A stretch of 64,000 nucleotides of DNA from Paramecium octaurelia (taxonomy: Eukaryota; Ciliophora; Oligohymenophorea; Peniculida; Parameciidae), in NCBI GenBank assembly GCA_905182995.1, contig CAJJDP010000125.1, forward strand, positions 124,001 through 188,000. The letters are read 5' to 3'. The notes beneath the pieces were generated by a model. That model searched no databases. It was not told where the DNA came from and worked only from the letters and a program-made list of their open reading frames with translations. The position numbers and the translations under genes are program-made. Positions 1-12,620 of the stretch are shown piece after piece; the stretch's first letter is position 1; every line of letters starts with the position of its first letter.

Positions 1-1471
1 ACACAAATCAATCCCTTTGAAGTTGATTAAGTTGAGAGCTTCTCCTAATTGAGTAATCACCCAGTACTTTAATAATTTTTAATGAGATCAAGGGGTTTAG
101 ATAAAAAGTAATTAAAAGTATTAATATATTTATCAATAGTTGTGGTATAACTATGTTTAAAAATGTGTGAACAATTGGAATTATAAAATTGAGAAGCAGG
201 TTTAAGATTTCATCTCATAAAATCAGCTTCTTGAAAGTAAAAATGAGCTTACTACATTTTAAAAAGAAATAATTAAACTGTCAATTTAAGTTGGGCATAA
301 GTAATTATAAAAATATTTAAAATTATATTTCTTTCAAACCCCTCATAATTCTTGCTCGTCATTTGTTACTAATAATGATAATGAGAATTTCAAAATAAGC
401 TTAAAAAATACAAATGTAAAAAGAAATTTCTAAGATTTTGCAAAGGTATTATTAATAATTTCATACTAGAAATAAATTATTGATGGTTCTTTGTCTTTAA
501 ACTATATTGATTCAGACGATGATGATCAACCTGAATTCTTATAATCCAACCTAAACAAATCATTTAATTTTTCACATCCTATTTCACTAACCAATATACC
601 AACCTAAAATTAAAAAAATAATCCTAAAAAGCCTCAGTTTTAAAAACAAGCTTCCTCCAAATTTAGCAAGCAAACTTATTGGGTTATACCAGAAAATATG
701 TTTGAAAGTGTTGAGTCTTAAAGGGATATTTCTTGTTAATTTAAGGGGGTTGTTAATCGTCCTATTTAAAATTTAAATGAAAAAAAATTTATTTAAGCGC
801 CGATAGTATAAATTTATGGGTTGATTCATCATCTCAGTGAAAATCTTCCTTTATTAAAATAAACTGAGATTGGAGATTCAATGAAAAGAAAAAAAGATTA
901 GTTAAATCCTTACCTCAAAGAATTTATTGATTATATTTCTTAGACATTTAGCATACTAGATAATCTATTTTACAATAATAGTAAAGTAGTAAATACTAGC
1001 TAAGGTTCTTAGAAGTAATAATTTCATAGTCCTGAAAAATAAGCATCAAAGGCGAAATTAAAATAAATATTTTCATCCTCATTAAAGGAATCTTTGAAGG
1101 ATAAACATTATGAAGAGAAACAAATAGAGCTCAAGGAGTTTTATACTATTTTTGGACTTGCACTTAATGATCAGGATGAGCTTCAAACTTATAATTAGTT
1201 TCTGAAACAAGAATCAATCTTTTTATTTAATTGTAGCATAATTGCCAAAAGACTTAAATAATACAATCTAGCATAGAAACTCTTATAGAAAATAAACGAT
1301 AGGGTTATTTCGATTCAAGTTTCTTATTCACTTTTAAACTTATATAAGGATGAAGCTACTTAAATAATTTAATTGTATTAATTTATAAATACGAAATAGA
1401 ATTTAAAGTATCATGATGGATTTCTTAGAGTGCGGGATCTCTAAAATAGTATCAATCCCTCTTTGGATTGA
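1..1471 (+). CDS. unknown protein, 3' part (runs in from the left edge)
   Basis: The function is not recognised. The frame is already open at base 1 in frame 1. A 22-nt intron at 118-139 (GTATTA...CAATAG) joins it to a frame that stays open to the TGA at 1469-1471. A further 24-nt GTA...TAG stretch at 446-469 could be an in-frame intron or coding. About 480 residues are visible. They are rich in Gln, Asn and Lys, with an acidic SDDDDQ patch near residue 160 and a more ordered C-terminal half containing helical-looking stretches. No catalytic motif was seen. There is no ATG near the left edge, so the gene begins outside the window. Confidence 0.6.
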
Positions 1472-1704
1472 GATTTATCTGGTTAGATTAATAAAATTAA
1501 AAGGATGTAATTATGTTTTAGGATCGCTATCTGCTCTAGAAGATTATGATACTTTTTAATTAATGAAAAAAATAGTCTTGCAAACTGAAAACTTACTTTG
1601 AAAATTTTTACTTGATATATTATCATCTACTTAATTTAATTATAATTAATAATTTTTTATGTTATGATGAGAAATATGCAAATTGTGTTATTAATAATTT
1701 ATAA

Positions 1705-3108
1705 TCAAACCATTGTTTAATGAACAGAATTTCTGGCCTAAAAACTAGACTTGTTGAAGTTTAATTGAGTATATTCTTAAATTTCACTTTTTTTTAATTT
1801 GGAACTTTTTCTTACTACTTGAGATTATTGTATTTGAGAATCCTTTTTCAATACTTTGAAATTGGGTATTGCACTAATACGTGGAGATTCTTGATCTACT
1901 TGTAATTCCTCAGGATTCTTTTCAATTTCTTTGATTTCTTACTAAAGGAGATCTGTTTCCTCTGGAGTGAGTTTATAAAACTAGAGAATTTTAAAGTCTA
2001 TGTTGCAAATTTTATTCATCCTTAAGATTTCATTCGGTGTCTTTCCAGGAAACACATCTCTGGTAGTGACAATATTAAATGATTTGTAAGGAAAATGTAT
2101 ACAATTTAAAGAAAAGATGAAATTAGTTAGTTGTGAGCAATACATCCAACTCTAAAAAGATCTACATTTTCATTATAACAATCTTTAAATTTTTCTGGAG
2201 CTGCATAACCAGGGGTTCCACAGACTCTCAAGTCTTATGAAAGATTAATGTGAACTGCTAAGTGAAATTCTGTTAACTGCTAAGTGAAATTCTGTTTACT
2301 TTAGTCCATCTATGGAATCTTTATTTTTGAATACTATATTAGTTGGTTTGATATCCCTATGCATAATATTACTGGAATGGATATCTCTAACAGCAGTAAT
2401 CTTTATGATAATGGTAATACAAATTACTTTCATAATAATTAATATTTAAGTCCTATCTAAAGGGACATTCATAATTAATTCATATAAGTTTAATCCTTCC
2501 AAATACTCCTTAATAAAATACACAGTGTTTTCTCCGTTAAATACCTCTTGTAAATTTTAGACATAGTCAGATCTAATATTTGTTAAGCAAGATAGATATC
2601 TCATTATGAATACGAGTCCGATGTAAAATATGCAATAAATACAATAGAATCTTCAAATTAATTTTTGGCAAGGCATTTTATTTCGTATGAATTACCATTT
2701 ATTCTGTTTCTACACAAATATACCTAAATGTTAGAATAAATTACTTCATCGAAATTTCCTTCTCCCAATTACTGCATGGGTTTATAAAGATGTCGAACAG
2801 TTTTATACATTATTTTATTTTTAATAGCTTATCGCAACTTCAAGAGATCCTCATGTGTAGAGCGGAATTATTTCTCGATGTTGTTCCACAAAATGCTAAA
2901 ACTAATGAGTTAATTCATTTGATTTAATTGCCAAGAAATGATATTGTGCAATTCTAATTCGATTATATATTTCGGTTCTTTGTCAATCTTAATTATAATT
3001 CAAGCGTACTTAATTTAGAGTGATATAAGTGGGAAACAATTAAAAAACATATTTCTAATCTAAAAATGTGTGTTATCGGATACAAATGAAGCTTAACTAA
3101 GACCCCAT
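1705..3108 (-). pseudogene. degenerate protein kinase with several frameshifts
   Basis: Reading from the ATG at 3108, a 22-nt intron (2988-3009) leads into an N-terminal region like that of other Paramecium Ser/Thr kinases. The kinase motifs LGEGNF, EIKCLAK, MHRDIKPTN and GTPGYAAPE follow. These motifs sit in different frames that no GT-AG intron can join. One shift is near 2640, one is caused by a perfect 22-bp tandem duplication at 2253-2296, and one is near 2100. Where DFG is expected, the frame without the duplication reads EFH. The remaining C-terminal frame ends at a TGA at 1705-1707. The kinase identity is clear. The several independent breaks argue for a decayed paralogue rather than a single sequencing error. 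Confidence 0.7.
2253..2296. repeat. 22-bp perfect tandem duplication
   Basis: Two identical 22-base units (2253-2274 and 2275-2296) lie inside the kinase pseudogene, just before the activation-segment codons. Because 22 is not a multiple of three, the duplication shifts the frame. Removing one unit restores a continuous kinase frame into GTPGYAAPE. Confidence 0.9.
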
Positions 3109-3289
3109 TAATTAAATAATGGATTTTTATATTTCATTTAATTAGACCGAACTTAAATTCTAATCTTCTACTTTGGATAATCAATAATGAATGAATTCTA
3201 GTAATTAATTCATATTCTATATTTCTGCCTCAAAAAATTATCATATAACTATTTTAAGTATAATTCTAATTTGATTTTTTTACTTTTAA

Positions 3290-3856
3290 ATGATGAATGA
3301 AATATTTGTAATTTAATACTTTCCTGATAATTATCCTTTCTTACAATAAAACGAATAATCATTTAATCAACAATCTTTATAGAATTTCATTATTACAACT
3401 AATAGTTTGATGTCCTATTTTTTTAATAAAGCCTCATTTGATAAAACTATGTAAGTAATGTTTAAATTTGAAAATAAATGCGTTATCTTATACAACAGAT
3501 ATATAGCGAAGAAACTAATTGATTATAAAAACAAAAAAATCACTAACTCTCAGTTATCCATTAGATTTATTATCAATTGTAACTTAATTGCTAATATCCA
3601 TATCCTCTTAAGCAAAAGCCAAATGACGATATCATAACAAAATGAAGATTATCCTTAAATTTTGAATCATCAAAACTAGTAAATTATAACATTTAAGAAA
3701 ATAAAATTGCATGAATCATCATAGTGTTTCTAAAATCTAGTATTAGAGTTTTTATCCAATTTTAAGATACTTTAATTTCTCTACAAGAGTATATATTAAA
3801 AATTAGCTGATAAATTTATTGTTTTAAAGAAATAATAACAGTATTTTTTCATTTGA
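3290..3856 (+). CDS. unknown 188-aa protein
   Basis: One uninterrupted frame runs from the tandem ATG ATG at 3290 to the TGA at 3854-3856. The product begins MMNEIFVIQYFPDNYPFL and is rich in Ile, Asn and Gln, with many TAA/TAG Gln codons. No domain, signal peptide or membrane segment is obvious. Its neighbours are the broken kinase on the minus strand (start 3108) and a large coiled-coil gene starting 129 bp downstream on the same strand. Length and codon use fit a real gene, but the function is unknown. Confidence 0.6.
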
Positions 3857-3985
3857 TTATAAGTAGCCTTTGACAGTTATTAATGATGAATGAACATGTT
3901 AGGTTGATTTTTGACAAAATAAATAATTTATAATGTGAAATTCTTGTTTTATTTTTTAGAAAATAATAGTTTTATTTATTTATAT

Positions 3986-6900
3986 ATGATAAGTTAGAAA
4001 TAATTACCCAACATTTCAAGGACGCCTCAAGCCAGAAGTTTCCACTCAATAGAACATTTATTCAACTCTTCTTAAAAATAATCCAAATAATTTCACGATA
4101 ATTCGTTAAAATCTCTTCATAACATTAGTAATGTCTCATTCATTCGAAATGATAAATATGAGGTTAAACAAGATGTATTTATACAGTAAAAATTGATTAG
4201 TAATATTATGCATCTCCATTGTTAAGCAAATCTTAAATGTTCGAAGTAGAGAGACAAAGCAGACAACGAAAAAATGAGGTGTATTCTCAAATGCTGAGTG
4301 AAAATCCATTCAAATTTAATAATGATTCTTCAGAAGACATAGTTCCTGAATATCCTCGAAGTACTTACACAAATTTATGCAAATATTAGAAGTATCTTCT
4401 ATTCATGTGAATTTATTCGATCTAAGAGATAAGGAGAAATTATCATAATTGTTGCATGAAACCAGCGAATTTTCTGACAAACTGTCCTAACACATCCAAT
4501 AAACTAAACCAGCTAATGTTCTAATTTAAAGATAAGATGTCATAAAATTAGCTTAATGGATTGATTATTAGATGAAAATAATTGTAGTTGACTCAAAACT
4601 AAAGGAAGAAAAGCTCCTTATTCAATTGGAGTAAGTATTTAATTAGAGTCTCAAAGAATTAGTTAGAGAAATATCAATTGATTGTGTAGAAAAAGGGTAA
4701 TTAAGTTCTTTTAATTAGAGTTTTATTGGAGAAGATTTGGAATCAATATGTCAATTTTAATAATATAGTCATGTAGGCAAATCAATAGGATAAAATCAAT
4801 TAAGAAACAGAATACTTAAATCAATTAAAATAAGTAAATACTCATATATAAATTAGGTACATTAAACCTATTAAATATCAGTTTAGGTTTATGAGGACAA
4901 AGTTAAATAATTAGAAAAATAAATACAATAGTAATAATAAAGATATGAAGAAAAAGTCATGGATTTTGATAATCTAAACTCAAAATATAAACACATCATT
5001 TCAAAATTTTAAGATTAAAAATAAGAAAATGATGAACTTAAAAATAATTATTTCATTAAAATAAATGAAAATGAGGATTTATCCATAAAAAATAATGCCT
5101 TATTGACTGAAAACCAGAAAATACTAAAATAACTCAACGATAGAATTAATCATAGTCTCTCAAAATAAAAAAGAGGTCAAAATGGCTATGGAGATTTTGA
5201 GGATCATAAATCAACTAGTTGTTATGATTTATACTCTACCATGGAAATCCATGTCAATAAATTAACTCAAACAAATGTAGATAAAACTCAATAATATGTA
5301 CAAACTGACTATAGATATTTCAAACAAGTAGGAATTTAATGTGACAATTTAGATATGGACGAACAACCCATATCAACCCCTTAGCCATTTGTAAATAGGT
5401 AATTTTTATCATTTTTGTAGAAATAATTCCAATCCTCCAAATTCAGAATTAAGAAAAGCTAAGGAAATCAATTTTGCATTAGAAGAGAGAGTGCGAATGG
5501 AGATTTAAATTCAAGATCAATTGAGAAAATAAAAACAATTAATTTAAAGAGAGGTTGAATCTTAATAAATAAAATTAACTAATTAGGATAATTTAATTAT
5601 TCAGTTACAAAATGACATTTAACACCTTTAATTGTAATTGGAAAAGTAAAACGAAATTAAATAAAGAGAAATGACAGTCGTTAGTATTGAACAACAAAAT
5701 ACAGAACAATAAATGACTTTAGGACCTCAACAAACTACCTCTTCGATCAAAACAAGTTACAAAATTGAAACTTAAAGTAAAATTCATCAAAATGCATCAG
5801 ATCTAAATAAATTATCACAAAGCAAGAAATCTAAATAATTAATAAATTTAGAAGCATCCAAGTAATCGTAACCATCCTAATAACTTAAACAGACAAACTC
5901 AACTGGATTAAGCAAACTAAGTTCAGTTGAAACAAAAGAATCAAAAAAATAAGTAAAATCCTTTAAAAATTCATCTCAAATAATCCCTAGAAGATAATCA
6001 TAAAATTCACTTCATGTCAGTAACTCCTAAGAATTAGATAAGAATTAAGTTAATGAGGATCCTTTAAGCAAACTTGTTAATGATTTCATGATTGATACAA
6101 AAACTAATTTTAATTAAAGAGGAAGCATTGTTTAACAAAGAAGACTGACACAATAACAGAATTATATTATGATTTAATAGGACAAGTTACGTAAAGATTT
6201 ATTATTATCATTAGAATAGAAATAATAAAAATTGAAAAGGGAAAACATTTATGTTGATGTCGCTTTAGCATTTATAAGCTAATTGTAACAAGATTTTAAA
6301 TAAAATCCAGAGTAAATAGAAAATACAACAACATTATAAAATATATTAAAATAAGTCTCTTTTTTCTATAAGGAAAGGTTGGAGTATAAGTACCCATTAT
6401 ATGCTATTTGTTATGAATATTTTATGAATCAATATGGATTAAAGAATGTTGCTGAGTAAAAAATGACTTAATTTTGTTAAAGCCTAATGTTTTACCAATA
6501 AAATACTAGAATTAGATTATTCTCTCGATTTCTACAACTATATGAAGGGATTTCAAATGATGATCTAGATTTCTATATATAATCTTTATCAACACTAGAT
6601 GAACATTCTAATCCGTTGAATCTATTGTACTGCAATTAAACCAATGAAAACATATATGTTAAGCAATCGAAAATTATAAAATAATTAATGATGTTAAATG
6701 AAAAAGGATAAGAGATTATAGAGTAACTCACTTAATATCATAAAATAATAAAAGGTGAAATATATGTTGATTTAGATCAATATTATTAATTCTGCCTCGA
6801 GCAATTTCAATATATAAGAAAAATATAGAAAGACAACTTCAATGAACTATTTTTAGCAATAGATGTTGATGATAATCAGATTATTAGTATTGAAGAATTT

Positions 6901-7377
6901 GAGATATTATTTAATTTGATTGAAGAGAACTAAAATTTATTACAATATAAAAAATTATTTTTGAAAGAGATGCAAAATAATGACGGATTAAACTTTTATT
7001 AATTTGGAATGTTTTGCATGCATTATAATTTGTTTACAAAATAAAGATAGGATAATTTCTTTTTTTCAAATCAAGATAGCTTAAATGCTATATACAATAA
7101 TTGGGGAAGTTAAAGAACTATTATTACTAGTCGATTGAAATAGTCTAATTGTTTTAATTATTATTATCAGAATTTAATTAGGAAATTAGATAATGTAATA
7201 TTATAAATTGAATATTATTAGGCCTTGAAAAATAATTTGAGCTATACTTGGAATTTATGGAAAATCCTAGAGGAATAGTCCAAAAAAGTATTTTTGGATA
7301 CCATAATTTTGAGTATTGTTGGAAATAATATAAATAGTATAACTGAAAAATATGAATATTTATTCTCAAAAGATTGA
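3986..7377 (+). CDS. large coiled-coil protein with a C-terminal EF-hand
   Basis: Four exons are joined by introns at 4175-4200 (26 nt), 4361-4389 (29 nt) and 5399-5420 (22 nt), giving 1,104 residues with an exact multiple of three. The first part is Ser/Asn rich. Long Gln/Lys/Glu coiled coils follow (for example around VYEDKVKQLEKQIQ and the stretch after 5420), then a globular C-terminal third. In that third, bases 6860-6895 encode a canonical 12-residue calcium loop, DVDDNQIISIEE, with Asp/Asp/Asn and a final Glu in the ligand positions. Such architecture is common in ciliate cytoskeletal or basal-body proteins, but the family is not identified. Only one complete EF-hand is visible. Confidence 0.8.
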
Positions 7378-7516
7378 ATTAAATTATAAATAATCGGAAA
7401 TCATATTTAATAGATTTAATTTTTAAATATATTCTCAAAATAATGAATATATTATCTTAAATTTTAATATAGAATATGATTCTTGATATTTACACTCATA
7501 TATTAAGAATTAAACT

Positions 7517-8256
7517 TCAAGCTTTTGTTAAAGAGATTTTAAATTTTGATTTTGTAGAGCTTCTCAAAGAATCCAACATACTTTTCTCCAAGTCCCATAA
7601 TTTATTTATTTTCACAAAATCATTTGCTTTTTACAGATAATTATTTAAGACAACTTAATTATGTTAGGATTTGAGTTACTGTTTTTTTAGTTGTTTAAAT
7701 TGTTCCAGATTTTATTATATTTATTGTTCTTGTAATTAAACTTTATGCTTTTTCTCAACATTAAAAGATTTAGATCTCTCTCTTTAAAGAGTAATAAATT
7801 TATCATATTGTAATGATTCTAGTTTCATTTATTAAAATTTTTATTGTTTTTATTATTAAATAGAAAGACGAATTTGCTGTTAAAGCTTAATCTAATCTTA
7901 TTTTTGTTACATTTTAATATCCCTGTAGAGTTGCAGAGATTGATTTCTCATCTCTTTGTTTTTTTGAACCTACCGAATTATAAACTCAATACTCTCTCAA
8001 AATGCGAATGATTATAACTTCTAATATTATTAAGAAATTCAATTCTGTCTTCAGATTATTACTGTTTTGTTTGTCTAAATTAAGTTTAAATGTACAATTT
8101 TGATTTTTGGATAGCAAGTAATTTAACTCGATTAAGCATAATATCTAATTATCGTTTCATTTGAATTTACTCTTTTTTTGACACTCTTTCACTTAAATTA
8201 GAGATTGGATCATCGAGTTTAACTGAATCTTCTCTAAAACTAAGCGCTCTTGACAT
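7517..8256 (-). CDS. coiled-coil protein, 239 aa
   Basis: The start is the ATG at 8256. A 20-nt intron at 7954-7973 (GTAGG...CAAAG) joins two exons into a 239-residue protein ending at TGA 7517-7519. It begins MSRALSFREDSVKLDDPI and is then dominated by Gln/Lys-rich heptad-like sequence. No known domain was recognised. Only 40 bp separate its start from the divergent ANP32-like gene at 8297, so the two probably share a promoter. Confidence 0.7.
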
Positions 8257-8296
8257 TTTGAGTTTATTATAAATTTTAATATTAATTGATAATTAA
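8257..8296. promoter_or_regulatory. 40-bp divergent intergenic region
   Basis: This is the whole interval between two divergently read start codons (minus gene at 8256, plus gene at 8297). Any promoter elements and both 5' untranslated leaders must fit here or lie inside the genes. It is almost pure A+T with no distinct motif. The assignment is inferred from position only. Confidence 0.4.
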
Positions 8297-8988
8297 ATGA
8301 GTGGAAATAAGAAGATGGATGTTTTAATAAGCATGAAGGCTGAAATATAAGCATAGAAGGAAGGACAAGAAAAAATTTAAAAATTATGTTTTGAAAATAT
8401 CAACATTGGATAATTTACAAATGAAACAATAAAATTATTGGCAAAATACAATGATTTAAGTAAAAATGATGAATAAAGAAAGTATGTTTGGAATTCAATG
8501 ATTGCAAATTGTCATCTTTAGATAATTTAATAGGATTCCCAAATCTAACAAAATTACGATTATGCAATAATAATTTGGATAAGAGTAGTCTCCAACATAT
8601 TATTTAGCATTTTCCAAAAGTGACGTACTTAGACATAAGTGGGAATAAAAAAATAAGCCAAGATGTATATTATTATTTTGAATAAAAAAAGGATTTTAAA
8701 GATTTGGTTGAACTAAAAGAATTATAGCATTTAGTATTTAATGAAAAAGATACTGATAGAGCATTCCTTTTTGAATCGATACCATAATTGAGTTACATTG
8801 ATCACAAGGACAAAGCTGGAAATGAAGTAGAAGATGAAGAAAATGAGGATGAAGAAGATGAAGATGATGATGAGGATGATGAGGAGGAGGATTTAGAAGA
8901 TGATGAGGAAGAAGATGATGAAGAAGATGCAGAAGAAGCAGAGGAATCTGAAGAAGAGTAGCCAGTTTAGAAAAAGAAGAAAATGTGA
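8297..8988 (+). CDS. ANP32-like acidic leucine-rich nuclear phosphoprotein
   Basis: Two exons joined by a 23-nt intron (8460-8482) give 222 residues. After the intron the protein shows ANP32-type leucine-rich repeats (LEFNDCKLSSLDNLIGFPNL, then LTKLRLCNNNLDKS and VTYLDISGNKKIS). It ends in a long Asp/Glu run (about residues 170-212) and a short basic tail, KKKKM. Members of this family act as histone chaperones and regulators of PP2A and of transcription in the nucleus. That role is inferred from architecture. The gene converges on an AGC kinase gene with a 28-bp gap. Confidence 0.85.
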
Positions 8989-9016
8989 TGAGAAAATATT
9001 AAAAATAAATATAGAC

Positions 9017-10897
9017 TCATTTTTTAGATGGTTCAGTCAATAAACTTTAATAAAATTTTAGATTGGTTACACTTTTTGTATTTTTGAGTGTATCATTTGA
9101 ACATATCACTGACGATAGTTATGATTATGATTATTGGGATAATAGTGATTGTTAACTATTCTGAGAATTTTTGGTTCTTTTTCTTACTAAAGAGTCTATT
9201 GTGTCTTTGGTAACTTGAGTAGATGAGTTTTTATCAAATTCATAAGATTTATATCTTTTCTATTGATAGAAAAAAGCACTTTCAAACATTGGTGTAAATT
9301 AAGTAATCAATTTCTATTCCCTATTTAATTATTCGAACAAAATTCTATCGTTAGTTGTAGGTTGTTTAAATACTAACTTAGTTAAGTCAGGAATATAAGG
9401 TGGATCTACTTTTTTTTAAATGTATTTTGAAATATCAACATCCTAAAACCAAGGATGTGCCAAAATATCATCAACTCCTCTCTTCGATCCCAATCTATTA
9501 CTTGGATCCTTAATCATAAGTAATCGAATCAAATCTTTAACTTCTGGACTTAACTTTTTAGGGAATGTCACCTATTCATTTAACAATCTAGTGTAAATGA
9601 TATTTTTATCTTCACAATAAAAGGGGGGTAGTCCTGTAACAAATTCATATAGTAAAGCTCCTAAACAATAATAATCAACTAAATAATTATGTCCGTCATT
9701 ATGGAACATCTCAGGTGCCATGTACTCAGGAGAACCACAAAATGAATAAGCATTCTATTCTGTTTGCATGTTGGGTCTTGCCAAACCAAAATCAGCTAAT
9801 TAAATATGTCCTGTTATATCAATTAACACATTTTCTGGTTTTAAATCACGATAGATCATTTATTAGTGATGTAGAAAGCCTATGGCTAAACATACTTCTG
9901 TAATGTAAAATCTAGCTTGATTTTCTGTCATCTTTTAAGTTCGTTTCATGTAGCTAAACATTTCCCCTCCAGGACAATATTCTATGCCAAAAATTATCCA
10001 ATTCTTAGTTTCAAATACAAATTCTATCTTTGATGTGAATAACGAACCTTTATTGGTAGTTTCTATAAGAATATCTCTTTCGTTCTAAACTAAATCCTTC
10101 TTCTCATTTTATATGACAAAGCTTTTGCTAATTAGCTTCAAAGCGACGAAACTACCATCAATTAATGATCGAGATAAAATAACTGTTGAGAATCCACCTC
10201 TACCTATTACATGCAAAAATTGAAAGCAACTTAAATTCAATTGTTTCGGTGGAGATATACCTATTATAGGCTTCAACTTTATGGTTTTTCCAATCATGTG
10301 ATTCATTGGAAGAGAGGGAACTGTGAGATAGTAATCAAATCCTATGTTTTCATCAAGTGTTGCAAATCCAACGACTTAATAGTTCCCAGATTTACTTTTT
10401 AGAACACTTATTATTTTATCAGTAGTTACATTAGGATGAAATCTATAAATTTGTGTAACTTCTGAAGAATAATGGATGTAAACGGAAATTTCCTATTTAG
10501 TCATCTTATCAATTGCAGAAGATTTCCCTCCTACTTTTACAGAACATGTTAGAAGATCTTCAACGCTATTTCTGCGAGTCATTGAACCTTTTTCTAAGAT
10601 GAGTTTATTTTTATTTGTCAATTTTTAGTTTAGAATTAAGTTAATTCCCTTTGAAATTTATTGAGATGGGAAATTTGTTTCAGTTGGAACTTTTGAAGAT
10701 TCTACTAATGGTTTCGGCTTATCTCTGGAATTTGATCGTTACTAACTATGCACTCTCTCGGTTAAACTACCATGATTAAGTTTTCGAGCTGATACTTGTT
10801 TCACTAAATCCTTCAATATAATTTGCGATAGATTTCTTTAAATGAATTTTAAGGGAGATTGTGATGCATTTTTATTAGATTGATTTTTAGTGCTCAT
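9017..10897 (-). CDS. AGC-type serine/threonine protein kinase
   Basis: An intronless 626-residue frame runs from ATG 10897 to TGA 9017-9019. The N-terminal 220 residues are basic and Ser rich. The kinase domain has the Gly loop GRGGFSTV (about residue 232), the VALK lysine (about 254), YRDLKPEN (catalytic Asp about 345), DFG (about 368), the activation segment SFCGSPEYMAPE and an AGC C-tail with a PPYIPDL segment and an FESAFFY hydrophobic stretch. All catalytic residues are present, so it should be active. Specificity cannot be told. S6K/PKA-like kinases are the nearest general type. A Gln/Ser tail follows the kinase tail. Confidence 0.9.
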
Positions 10898-11177
10898 TTA
10901 AAAGTTTTATATTATACGAGCTGGGGACATTATCTAACCACTTCGTTATCTCATTTATTGTTATCAAATAAAAAATTAATATTATTTAGTAAAAATAATC
11001 GGATCTATTGCTAATCACATATTACTTTTCATGAGTATATTAACCATGCAATTTTATTATATATCAATATCACGATCAACATTAAAGAATGCATCTGTTA
11101 TTAAGGGTGTGTGCTTAACAATGAGATTTTTATTGTACTTTTATCAGATATTATTTGGATGATAATACGAAAAAATA

Positions 11178-12532
11178 TCAATTCATTCTAATCTAATATT
11201 CTCCATTTTATGTAATGTATCTCACCCATGGCAAAGCATTATATCCACTTTTATCTTGAATCTTTAAATATCTGACTTAAAAACCAGAGACAGTAAAGTA
11301 AGGGATTTCAAATGTGATATTTATAGGCATCTTCTAAAATTTATCTCTATTTGGTGATACGATTCTATATTTAATTTGATATGTATATATACGTTGGGAG
11401 ATGGAATACAGCATTCATCATAAAGTCTCTCTGACCTCCAAATTATTTAATACTCCAACACATCGCTTCTTTATCGGGCATATAGTTAACAGAACCGTGA
11501 GCAGTTCTAAATTGAGGTTACTCTGCATCATCAGGCACTGGTACAAATATCTAAATATAGAATGAAATGTGTTACTTCAACATTGTTTGCTGTACTCTTA
11601 GGCTTGAAATTAGATTTGGCTTTAACTAAGAATTCTATCTTTGTTGCTGATTTCCTCTCAATCAGTACATCCACAGAAAATAGTGGTTTTACTCTTATAT
11701 CCAATCTATAGGATATCAATTCGAAATCACCATCTGGAGGTGTAAATTAAATAACTCTTTCATTTTCAAATTTCGATAGTCTCACACATTAATGAAACTT
11801 AATATCATCAAATTCAACTGCCCTTGATCTGGATTAACGACCTTGTGCTTCAAAAAATGCTTTGTCATTCAAACCTAGCTTCAATTCAGGCATTCCACTC
11901 AACATACACTTCACTTACACTTATCCTATAATCTCACTCTTTATTACATTTCCTTGTTGCCCAATTAACATATTCAATTTCTCAATTACGTCCAAAAAAA
12001 CTTCATTTTTTTTATACTTAATCCCCTCCTTTCTCCATGATATCTTATTAGAAACCAATGCAACAACATTAAAATTACTTTACTCTGGTTATTTCTTCTC
12101 TTTCAATTAAAAACTCTCTGTTTTTATGAATTCCTTCAGAATTTTAAATTCTGTTGTTTATGGATATCCATTATCAAGCATTTCATCTAACAATTCATAA
12201 ACAACTACAAAATTATCTCTGATTGACTCTTCTTCAACATTTACAAAATATTCCTATAACACTTATACCAATCTGAATAAAAATGAAAAAATCATTAGAC
12301 AATTAGCATTTTGAGAACAAACAGTCATAAATATTAGATTGTTGTGCCTTATAAATATGTAAGTATATCCATCCTTGTCTATCATTACAGGCTTTTGAGT
12401 ATATTCGTCAAACTCCAATAATTTTTTATTAAATGTTTCATGAATATTCATCGGCAATTCATTTCTGTATTACCTTGTAATCAAGACTCTTCCTTTCTAA
12501 TCCAAAATGTAGATTGATGAAATTCCAAACAT
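11178..12532 (-). CDS. AP1M1: AP-1 clathrin adaptor complex medium (mu) subunit
   Basis: Three exons, with introns at 11551-11575 (25 nt) and 11365-11392 (28 nt), encode 433 residues, the usual size. The longin-fold N-terminus begins [18 protein letters not shown] and continues with [22 protein letters not shown] and a DNGYPQTTE motif typical of AP-1 mu. It is followed by the mu homology domain ([33 protein letters not shown]). AP-1 sorts cargo between trans-Golgi and endosomes. The mu chain binds tyrosine-based sorting signals. The start is 88 bp from the divergent kinase at 12621. Assignment to AP-1 rather than AP-2 rests on the linker and the N-terminal motifs. Confidence 0.93.
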
Positions 12533-12620
12533 TAATAATAATAAAACACGTCAAATTAAAATAATTAGCATATATGCAATAATAATAACTTAATAAAAAA
12601 TAAATAAAAATCATTTCATC

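Noticed and set aside
8460-8482. Apparent frameshift in the ANP32-like gene
   Set aside because: A 23-nt GTAAAA...GAAAG intron exactly restores the LRR frame and the length check.
8820-8960. Long GA-rich run (GATGAAGAAGATG...) as a possible repeat array
   Set aside because: It is the coding sequence of the Asp/Glu tail of the ANP32-like protein.
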